Shown: positions 61,605 through 64,000 of the stretch, in pieces
How positions within the stretch are numbered: the first letter of the stretch is position 1
Layout of the letters: each line of letters opens with the position of its first letter
From: Psettodes erumei
Taxonomy: Eukaryota > Chordata > Actinopteri > Pleuronectiformes > Psettodidae
DNA length: 64,000 nt
Direction of reading: 5' to 3'
Assembly (NCBI GenBank): GCA_016785225.1
Contig: JAFBJZ010000872.1
Coordinates: forward strand, 182,501 to 246,500
The notes under the pieces: generated by a model
What the model was told of the DNA's origin: nothing
Seen by the model: the letters and a program-made list of their open reading frames with translations, nothing else
Databases searched by the model: none
Translations under genes and position numbers: made by a program

Positions 61605-63892
61605 GGGGGGGGGTCGGGGGACAATAAACTTGACTGATTCATCCTCTGACTCAGTCTCCACTGATTCGATCCTAATGAGTCACTTATTCTACGTGGACAG
61701 CATGAAAAACATTCCCCATGAGCTGGTCAGCATGCCACAAAGATTTCTGGAAGTGTGATACTGGGTTCAACTTGCTTTTTATTTCAGTGAATTTGGGTGT
61801 TTATTTAAAAATTTTAAATACTGTCTGTACCAGACTCAATCTTCACACAACAATGAGAAATTATAAACTGTTTGAGAGCTCTTAAGTCCCCTCGCTCTAT
61901 CTGTAAAAAGTGTTTGATATCACCACAGCCTGCACTGCAGAGCTGGTTCAGATTGTGGCTATGGCTCAAAGTGTTTTCCACATGAAAGTACCACGACAAT
62001 GTTTTTATATGCAAAAACAGGCCATGTTGTCAAATCTCGGCGACTCTGTAATCCCGATCAGTATCCCACATACTCATTCTTACAGTTGGGCTGTAAAATT
62101 GGAAGAATGAATTATGAATGAATGAATAACCTTTTATTTTAGGTACATTACTCTTGGGCTCATGCAAGAAACAGGGGCGCTAAGAATAATTCACATAAAA
62201 AATAAAAACTTACTGAAAGAAGTTGTCCCATTAATACTTACTGACTCAAGACTCCACGGTAAAAAAAAATGCAAACACCTATTCGTTTTTGAAACACACA
62301 GGCAGGTGTGTGTGTGTGTGTGTATGTGTTTACGTGTACCTCCTGTTTCAGGTTGCTTAGCTGTTGTTGTAGTCCCTGGATCTCCTTTTCGCGCTCCTGC
62401 TTAGACGAGGCCAGCTGTTCCTTCTCTTGGCTCAGGTCCCGCAGCTTCTGCTCGTAGTCACCCTCAAGTTTCTTCAGCTCCACCTGCAACTCGTGGCGTG
62501 CCGTCAACTCTGCATCCAGCTATTACACGTGTAAAGGATAACAGAGAAGGACAGACTCAGGTAGAGTGTTGCGTAAACTGCCAGGAACAGTTCTGGGTTG
62601 TGTGTGTGGCAGTCACTTTCAAGGGACATGACCTGAAGGACACTAAATGGTGTTTTTTGTTTTCAGATTTCACTGAGGTGCTGCAGAGGTACCTTGCCAC
62701 TGTGAAAATGGCATCCCTTTGTGTAATGAATATTCAGCTAATTGTGTGCAACTTTTACTTACGCAGTACTGTGAGTGATAACCGCATCCACGGGTAAACT
62801 GACTGCTGGGTGCAATAAACTTTGCATGCGTGCAATCAATCCAGCGAGATATGGGAGCAAATTGAGTTTCGTGCACAGGCTTTTAGCCTTCCTCTTAACG
62901 TTTGGGGCAGTTTCCATATCTCAAAGACCTGTAGAAGCCATTCCCTGCAGTCTAGTGCTTTCAGCTTCATTGTATAATTTACACTGCAAATTAGTGTCAA
63001 TTATTGAGTTAGGATGCTTCAGTGCACTTGCATGAGCTCACTTCTCACTTCCATTTCAAATACTTCACGTCCGGGAAGAAAAAAGAGCTGCAGAGACATT
63101 TTACCCCCAGTTTTAATTTCCTGACTTTCATACATTCTCAAGGATTTTTCTTCTAGGACGCTTCACAAAAAGGATAAGAGCATTTAAACAGATGACTACA
63201 TGAACACACAGACACACATGGCTGTTTAATTTGCAGACAGCAGATCCGTTACTCTGGCTGTCATCGTCCTGACAGCCTCATCCTTAATTCCTGCCAAAGT
63301 AACTGCCTGCAATTACCCCATCATGCACGGCTGGCAGTATGATGTGTGTGGTCAACAAAAATGAATCTGGGTGCGTTCCTGTCATGCATACTTGTGCGGA
63401 TGTAAGTGCGTTCAAAGGATATGATCGTGTGAGAGTGTGTGTCACCTCCCACTCTTCCCCAATTATCCTGTCACTTGGACAGAAACATCGGGTTAGCAGC
63501 ACGCTGCAATCAAGGCATTTACGCCCTCGTGTGAATGTGCATGCATGTTTTGCTGGCCTGTAAGAATATTTGTCGGTCGACTGAATGTCAGATGTGTGTA
63601 AGGTCATTCTCTCACGTTTCTCACGTTTCTCCCTTTTTCTCGTTTGTCATCCCATGTCAGCCAGACAGTGGTCGCGTAGAATTTCATTAAAATCCAGACG
63701 TGTCTGCAGACATCGGGGTTTTGGTTTGGCTTTAGCCTCAATGTGACTGTAAAGGCTTGTGTGATTCTGGGTTGGCAGGTAAATACGGCCGTGCGTACGG
63801 CATGCTGTGTTGCTGTGTGCAGTTCACCTTCTTCCCCAGCTCGGTGGCCTTGGCCTCACTGGTTTCCACCTTGGTCTGGTCCACCATGTTGT
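11507..63892 (-). CDS. diaph1: Diaphanous-related formin 1, 3' part (14 exons)
   Basis: Joined exons (5' to 3'): 63828-63892, 62340-62519, 59544-60050, 57956-58070, 26218-26316, 25977-26071, 25240-25341, 24634-24873, 23953-24082, 23596-23720, 23249-23413, 22660-22792, 18435-18524, 11507-11616. All junction phases agree, giving 717 residues and a stop. Domain order in this fragment: coiled coil (about 1-100), proline-rich FH1 (about 102-233), FH2 (about 235-640), DAD (653-676), basic tail (677-717). The family nucleates and processively elongates unbranched actin filaments under Rho control at the cortex and in stress fibres. The DIAPH1 assignment rests on the coiled-coil segment SEAKATELGKK-LDAELTARHELQVE, on FRRKRGPRQ directly after the DAD core (DIAPH2 and DIAPH3 read FRDRRKR here), and on the last-exon segment RRAGHAVTNILAKEL. 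Mammalian DIAPH1 is about 1,270 residues, so roughly 550 N-terminal residues lie past the right edge. Confidence 0.93.
13355..13560 (+). repeat. Decayed 3' tail of a teleost retroelement
   Basis: It contains CCAACCGGTCGAGGAAGATG, CTGAGTCTACTTCTGCTAGA, GGTTTCTGCC, ACCTTGAAATAATGTACG, TTATACAAAT and an ATTGATTGAATGA tail. This is the common teleost retroposon end that usually reads GTCGAGGCAGATGG, GGTTCTGCTSGAGGTTTCT and CGCTATACAAATAAAATTGA. It lies in the last intron of diaph1, opposite to the gene. Confidence 0.6.
14645..14895 (-). other. Exon-like open segment in the diaph1 last intron
   Basis: After a good acceptor (CTCTTTCCCACAG|TCC) the minus strand stays open for about 83 codons and ends with TAG at 14645-14647. 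The peptide includes VQPEEGSMSPCSAGDADGG and YICKHTITRVVALLPCRHV. Codon choice looks gene-like (G/C third positions, many intact CpG). It cannot be an alternative diaph1 exon, because splicing exon 13 (phase 1) to this acceptor gives Val-Leu-stop. I do not recognise the protein, and no in-frame ATG precedes it. Confidence 0.2.
18435..18524 (-). CDS. diaph1: diaph1 window exon 13: DAD autoregulatory motif
   Basis: 90 nt, acceptor TTTACAG|AG, donor GCAG|GTACGT. It encodes residues 653-681 after the split Glu652. The core GDETGIMDGLLEALQSGAAF fits the MDxLLEAL amphipathic helix that binds the N-terminal DID. RRKRGPRQ follows, the basic cluster that strengthens the DID contact. This exon is therefore the autoinhibition switch. 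The immediate RRKRGPRQ after AAF separates DIAPH1 from DIAPH2 and DIAPH3. The intron upstream is 4.1 kb and the one downstream 6.8 kb. Confidence 0.96.
18525..22659 (-). other. diaph1: diaph1 intron between DAD and FH2-end exons (4.1 kb)
   Basis: No further coding exon seen. Contents: a perfect hairpin at 18717-18748, a GACAGACA/(CA)n tract around 19336-19371, and purine-rich stretches near 21.7 kb. Confidence 0.8.
18717..18748. repeat. Perfect inverted repeat, 14-bp arms, 4-base loop
   Basis: Left arm GTGATTGGTGGTTT, loop GGCA, right arm AAACCACCAATCAC. The arms are exact reverse complements. Each arm contains a CCAAT word (on opposite strands). It sits 193 bases upstream (in diaph1 direction) of the DAD exon. 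Confidence 0.9.
22660..22792 (-). CDS. diaph1: diaph1 window exon 12: FH2 end, charged helix
   Basis: 133 nt, acceptor CCACCAG|CAA, donor GCAG|GTCACG, one base left over. It encodes residues 608-651: QAVKENQKRKEAEEKIKKAK, then LAREKAEKEKEEKLKRSQLLDITA. This is the long Lys/Glu helix that leaves FH2 and leads to the DAD; QAVKENQKR matches DIAPH1. The leftover G and the next exon's AG make Glu652. Confidence 0.94.
22793..23248 (-). other. diaph1: diaph1 intron (456 bp), FH2
   Basis: GTGCGT..CACCAG intron; nothing notable inside. Confidence 0.85.
23249..23413 (-). CDS. diaph1: diaph1 window exon 11: FH2 post region
   Basis: 165 nt, phase 0 at both ends, 55 residues (553-607). The 5' boundary is an AC acceptor (TCTCTAC|AGTTTTG) of a U12-type intron; the donor is CAG|GTGCGT. 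It encodes SFVLIAQEQYEKLDLMHKNM, then EKQYTDLGDYFVFDPRKISV and EEFFGDINTFKNMFQ. DPRKISVEEFF is the conserved FH2 post segment. A cryptic AG at 23393-23394 would give a 48-codon exon lacking SFVLIAQ; I prefer the longer form because mammalian DIAPH1 has SFVKDAQ at this place. Confidence 0.92.
23414..23595 (-). other. diaph1: U12-type AT-AC intron of diaph1 (182 nt)
   Basis: The 5' end is ATATCCTTT, the full U12 consensus. A perfect TTCCTTAAC branch site lies at 23427-23435. The 3' end is AC, 14 bases from the branch adenosine, within the tight spacing known for minor-spliceosome introns. Splicing here keeps the reading frame (phase 0) and restores the conserved FH2 peptide EKMA|SFVLIAQEQYEKL. 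Removal would require U11/U12 and U4atac/U6atac snRNPs. Confidence 0.9.
23596..23720 (-). CDS. diaph1: diaph1 window exon 10: FH2, ends at an AT-AC intron
   Basis: 125 nt, acceptor CCTGCAG|TT. It encodes Val511 to Ala552: VSAETIQKNLELMGRQIKSL, then EKDLETFPPPQNDKDQFAEKMA. There is no GT donor where the DIAPH alignment requires the exon to stop. The exon instead ends ATGGCC|ATATCCTTT, a U12-type AT 5' splice site. Reading on without splicing gives ISFFSVAYFIELFQQLM and a stop, which does not resemble any formin. Joining to 23413 restores EKMA-SFVLIAQ-EQYEKL. Confidence 0.93.
23953..24082 (-). CDS. diaph1: diaph1 window exon 9: FH2
   Basis: 130 nt, acceptor AATCAG|CTG, donor AGAG|GTACAC, one base left over. 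It encodes residues 468-510: LRDTKSADLKQTLLHFLVDV, then CQEQHSEVMSFPEELIHVEKASR. The lysine of RDTKS lines up with the residue (mDia1 K994, Bni1 K1601) needed for actin binding and is conserved. The last base joins the next exon to make Val511. Confidence 0.95.
24083..24633 (-). other. diaph1: diaph1 intron (551 bp), FH2
   Basis: GTAAAA..AATCAG intron. It contains only a short TATATA-rich stretch around 24231-24256 and no other feature. Confidence 0.85.
24634..24873 (-). CDS. diaph1: diaph1 window exon 8: FH2 core with GNYMN motif
   Basis: 240 nt, phase 0 at both ends, acceptor CTCCAG|ATG, donor AAG|GTAAAA; 80 residues (388-467). It contains TAACEELRQSQTFSTLL followed by VGNYMNSGSRNGKAFGF, the signature motif that defines FH2 domains. 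The first codon is an internal methionine and is not a start: the preceding exon joins in frame, as in other DIAPH genes. Confidence 0.96.
24874..25239 (-). other. diaph1: diaph1 intron (366 bp), FH2
   Basis: GTGAGC..CTCCAG intron with a short (GT)n plus GAGAGA stretch near 24934-24960. Confidence 0.85.
25240..25341 (-). CDS. diaph1: diaph1 window exon 7: FH2 coiled-coil region
   Basis: 102 nt, phase 0 at both ends, acceptor CATTTAG|AAC, donor GTG|GTGAGC. It encodes 34 residues (354-387), NLVKQLPTPEELRVLGEMKD then EYDDLAESEQFGVV. The EYDDLAESEQFGV stretch is nearly invariant among DIAPH paralogues and confirms the frame. Confidence 0.95.
25342..25976 (-). other. diaph1: diaph1 intron (635 bp), FH2
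   Basis: GTACGG..TTTAG intron holding the possible repeat fragment at 25544-25625 and a short TATATA tract at 25517-25532. Confidence 0.85.
25544..25625 (+). repeat. Possible interspersed repeat fragment in an FH2 intron
   Basis: The segment with CTCAGAGAGCACAGACCTCT and GCCAAGGCTGAACAGTTCC resembles a short repeat (GCAGACCTCTGCCAAGG) that I associate with teleost genomes. It is only a short fragment, so the call is tentative. Confidence 0.3.
25977..26071 (-). CDS. diaph1: diaph1 window exon 6: FH2 knob
   Basis: 95 nt, acceptor ATTCCAG|CC, donor CAG|GTACGG. Together with the previous base it encodes S322 to Q353: SIFLGSFRLPYEEIKNAVLE, then VNEKILTESMVQ. The isoleucine of SIFLGS is the knob residue known from mDia1 and Bni1 work (mDia1 I845) to be essential for barbed-end binding, and it is present. 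This supports an active actin-assembly domain. Confidence 0.95.
26218..26316 (-). CDS. diaph1: diaph1 window exon 5: FH2 linker
   Basis: 99 nt, acceptor CTCCAG|CC, donor CTCT|GTGAGT. It completes T289, encodes residues 290-321 and leaves one base for S322. The sequence KKEQDGGDDKKQLQKKKAKE is the variable, lysine-rich FH2 linker, followed by LKVLDSKCSQNL, which starts the FH2 knob. The match to mammalian DIAPH1 is good at the KKKxKELKVLDSK stretch. The linker is a few residues shorter than the mammalian one, as I recall it. Confidence 0.94.
27888..27907. repeat. (CAGT)n tetranucleotide repeat
   Basis: About five tandem CAGT units in the large intron. Confidence 0.85.
29001..29549. repeat. 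Cluster of four (AC)n/(GT)n arrays
   Basis: Arrays at 29001-29027, 29169-29198, 29437-29457 and 29523-29549, with poly-C runs at 29214-29223 and 29515-29523. All are in the large intron. Confidence 0.95.
31039..31104. repeat. Degenerate ~22-bp tandem repeat, three units
   Basis: Three consecutive units follow the pattern ATRTATAnTGAACryrCaatt. The units share the TGAAC word and AT-rich flanks. AT-rich minisatellite-like block in the large intron. Confidence 0.55.
32636..33282 (-). CDS. Candidate nested two-exon ORF (115 aa), unknown function
   Basis: Proposed join: 33099-33282 and 32636-32799. The first exon starts at an ATG in a strong context (AGGATGG) and encodes MGSTLHLQGNVSKFGG, then RLIRLRDLRPSIRQDEASMS and SEKISFEPPLFIE. 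It ends at a good donor (GAAG|GTGAGG). A 299-bp intron follows, with a pyrimidine-rich acceptor (CCTCCCCGTAG). The second exon restores a Glu codon and reads EGAMRGEGRCNVKDVLTVNN before running to TGA. Many arginines use CGN codons and CpGs are intact, unlike decayed intron DNA. It is on the same strand as diaph1 but cannot be a cassette exon of it: entry from exon 4 meets a TAA within four codons. Alternatively the first segment is an internal exon starting at 33258 after CTTGCAG. I recognise no domain; the second half looks less protein-like. Confidence 0.3.
33555..33579. repeat. Poly(A) tract
   Basis: About 25 consecutive A on the plus strand, followed by GGAAAAAAAAG. No retroposon body or target-site duplication was identified beside it. 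Confidence 0.9.
35720..36085. promoter_or_regulatory. CpG-rich patch with G-quadruplex motif
   Basis: CpG density is clearly raised compared with flanking DNA, with GCGTCAGTCTGCG-like and CGACGGGAGCGGGAGCGGG words. The run GGGCGGGCGGGCGGG at 35954-35968 fits a four-tract, one-base-loop G-quadruplex and also SP1/KLF sites. No TATA or clear first exon was identified. An internal diaph1 promoter or an enhancer is possible but unproven. Confidence 0.3.
36119..36177. repeat. (AC)n microsatellite, 59 bp
   Basis: Long uninterrupted AC array immediately beside the CpG-rich patch at 35.7-36.1 kb. Confidence 0.97.
37219..37233. repeat. (GC)n alternating tract
   Basis: A GCGCGCGCGCGCG run, unusual in a CpG-depleted vertebrate genome and prone to the Z form. 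Confidence 0.9.
38342..38374. repeat. (GT)n microsatellite
   Basis: Uninterrupted GT array in the large intron. Confidence 0.95.
41095..41122. repeat. (CT)n microsatellite
   Basis: CT array followed by C runs; polypyrimidine on the plus strand. Confidence 0.93.
43626..43667. repeat. (GT)n followed by poly-G
   Basis: A GT array running straight into about 12 consecutive G. The same arrangement recurs at 61577-61613. Confidence 0.92.
46782..46810. repeat. (AC)n microsatellite
   Basis: AC array preceded by ACTCACACTCAC-type imperfect repeats. Confidence 0.93.
47438..47472. repeat. (GGAT)n repeat followed by poly-G
   Basis: About six GGAT units and then about 11 G in the large intron. Confidence 0.9.
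47624..47657. repeat. (TG)n microsatellite
   Basis: Uninterrupted TG array, large intron. Confidence 0.94.
50941..50990. repeat. (AC)n microsatellite, imperfect
   Basis: AC array interrupted by ACGCACGC. Confidence 0.93.
52197..52247. repeat. (AC)n microsatellite, imperfect
   Basis: CACACCAACACACACGCACACGC followed by a pure AC array. Confidence 0.93.
52328..52382. repeat. (GGCT)n tetranucleotide repeat
   Basis: About a dozen GGCT units with GACT/GACC variants. On the complementary strand, unspaced frames give runs of SQPA. Confidence 0.9.
54054..54111. repeat. (AC)n microsatellite, 58 bp
   Basis: Long AC array ending in CGCG, large intron. Confidence 0.97.
56880..56906. repeat. (AC)n microsatellite
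   Basis: AC array following GCACATGCGCATGCGCGC, an alternating purine-pyrimidine block. Confidence 0.93.
57956..58070 (-). CDS. diaph1: diaph1 window exon 4: FH2 lasso/linker
   Basis: 115 nt, enters in phase 0 (acceptor CCGTTAG|ATC), leaves one base over (donor AGA|GTAAGT, a strong site). It encodes residues 251-288: ITAEDLSEDSFWTKAKEDKF, then ENNELFAKLTLAFSSQTK. The FENNELFAKLTL motif after the conserved W is typical of DIAPH1 at the lasso-linker part of FH2. The next coding exon is 31.6 kb away, and its first two bases complete the split Thr codon. Confidence 0.95.
58071..59543 (-). other. diaph1: diaph1 intron between FH1 and FH2 exons (1.5 kb)
   Basis: GTCAGT..CGTTAG intron. It contains a (CT)n tract near 58516-58530, a GGAAG run at 58278-58293, and poly-G followed by (GA)n at 58961-58994. 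No exon seen. Confidence 0.85.
58961..58994. repeat. Poly-G then (GA)n
   Basis: About 13 G followed by GAGAGA units: homopurine, able to form triplex DNA. Confidence 0.9.
59544..60050 (-). CDS. diaph1: diaph1 window exon 3: FH1 domain and FH2 start
   Basis: 507 nt, phase 0 at both ends, acceptor CCTGCAG|ACT, donor AAG|GTCAGT; residues 82-250. It opens with the end of the coiled coil (TEKLSKDLEEAKTKVV), then the FH1 domain, then the FH2 entry segment ending YKPEVQLKRANWSK. FH1 carries about eight proline blocks, most of the form P6-8 followed by LPG and H, Q or M. Such blocks bind profilin-actin and SH3 or WW proteins and feed monomers to FH2. The tryptophan in NWSK belongs to the FH2 lasso, which holds the dimer together. 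The FH1 coding is strongly C-rich on the coding strand, so the plus strand is purine-rich and repeat-like here. Block number is the part most likely to vary between alleles or be misassembled. Confidence 0.95.
61049..61089. repeat. (GACA)/(AC)n microsatellite
   Basis: GACAGACAGACACAGACAC followed by a pure AC array. Confidence 0.93.
61577..61613. repeat. (GT)n followed by poly-G
   Basis: GT array running into about 10 G in the intron upstream of the FH1 exon. Confidence 0.92.
62340..62519 (-). CDS. diaph1: diaph1 window exon 2: coiled coil
   Basis: 180 nt, phase 0 at both ends, acceptor GTAATAG|CTG, donor GAG|GTACAC. It encodes 60 residues (22-81), starting LDAELTARHELQVELKKLEG, almost all charged or Gln/Leu, as expected of the long coiled coil that precedes FH1. 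The LTARHELQVE stretch is close to the mammalian DIAPH1 coiled coil as I remember it and is the best paralogue marker on this side of the gene. The donor sits against a (TG)n tract at 62306-62328. Confidence 0.9.
62520..63827 (-). other. diaph1: diaph1 intron between coiled-coil exons (1.3 kb)
   Basis: GTGAAC..AATAG intron; no repeat array or exon-like segment noticed. Confidence 0.8.
63828..63892 (-). CDS. diaph1: diaph1 window exon 1: coiled coil
   Basis: 65 nt, entered in phase 2 (first two bases complete a split codon), acceptor CCACAG, donor AAG|GTGAAC. It encodes residues 1-21 of the fragment (NMVDQTKVETSEAKATELGKK), charged and heptad-like. This is the coiled coil between the dimerisation region and FH1 of mDia proteins. 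The preceding exon is not in the window: a possible AG..GT pair at 63970-64000 fails because its only compatible frame contains a TGA. Confidence 0.85.
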
Positions 63893-64000
63893 CTGTGGCC
63901 AGAAAAGGCAGAAGAGAGGAGAAGAGAAAGAGGAACAAAGCTGGTGGATGAGAAAAGGGTTTCGGACAACACACCTGCTCACGTCTGGCTGCAAAGACAT

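Larger units (their letters stand above)
60051..62339 (-). other. diaph1: diaph1 intron upstream of FH1 exon (2.3 kb)
   Basis: GTACAC..CCTGCAG intron with (TG)n near 60926-60956, (CA)n at 61049-61089, (TG)n plus poly-G at 61577-61613 and a short GAAT run near 62115. No additional exon seen. Confidence 0.85.

Noticed and set aside
11507..63892. Assignment to diaph2 or diaph3 instead of diaph1
   Set aside because: The DAD is followed directly by RRKRGPRQ, the last exon reads RRAGHAVTNILAKEL, and the coiled coil reads LTARHELQVE. These are DIAPH1 features; DIAPH2 and DIAPH3 read FRDRRKR after the DAD core.
63970..64000. A further diaph1 exon at the right edge
   Set aside because: The AG..GT pair exists, but the only phase that fits the next exon contains a TGA.

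Overview
This is vertebrate nuclear DNA, and the sequence points to a ray-finned fish, probably a percomorph. The evidence is a spliced gene with short GT-AG introns, one U12-type AT-AC intron, very dense (CA)n/(TG)n microsatellites, and decayed copies of interspersed repeats that I recognise from spiny-rayed fish genomes. Nothing in it is bacterial or phage-like, and there is no CRISPR array.

One gene dominates the window. On the minus strand lie the last 14 exons of a Diaphanous-related formin, called here as diaph1 (DIAPH1/mDia1). They run from 63892 down to the stop codon at 11507. The exons join without a frame break into 717 residues: the end of the coiled coil, a proline-rich FH1 domain, a complete FH2 domain, the DAD and a C-terminal tail. 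The 5' half of the gene (GTPase-binding region, DID, dimerisation region) lies beyond the right edge, so its promoter is not in view. In this family Rho-GTP releases DID-DAD autoinhibition. FH1 then recruits profilin-actin and FH2 builds and rides the barbed end of unbranched actin filaments.

Layout by coordinate: 1-10440 is intergenic, with no gene I can support but several repeat remnants. About 10440-11506 is the probable 3'UTR. 11507-26316 holds ten exons covering most of FH2, the DAD and the tail, including the U12-type intron at 23414-23595. 26317-57955 is a single 31.6-kb intron inside FH2, rich in CpG patches, microsatellites and polypurine tracts. It contains a candidate same-strand two-exon reading frame near 32.6-33.3 kb. 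57956-63892 holds four exons for the start of FH2, FH1 and the coiled coil.

The strongest items for a second look are the AT-AC intron, the candidate nested reading frame, a perfect 14-bp-arm hairpin at 18717-18748, an exon-like segment at 14645-14895, and a CpG-rich patch with a G-quadruplex motif near 36 kb. I found no evidence of a new multi-gene system. Identities come from family knowledge and hand translation; no searches were run.
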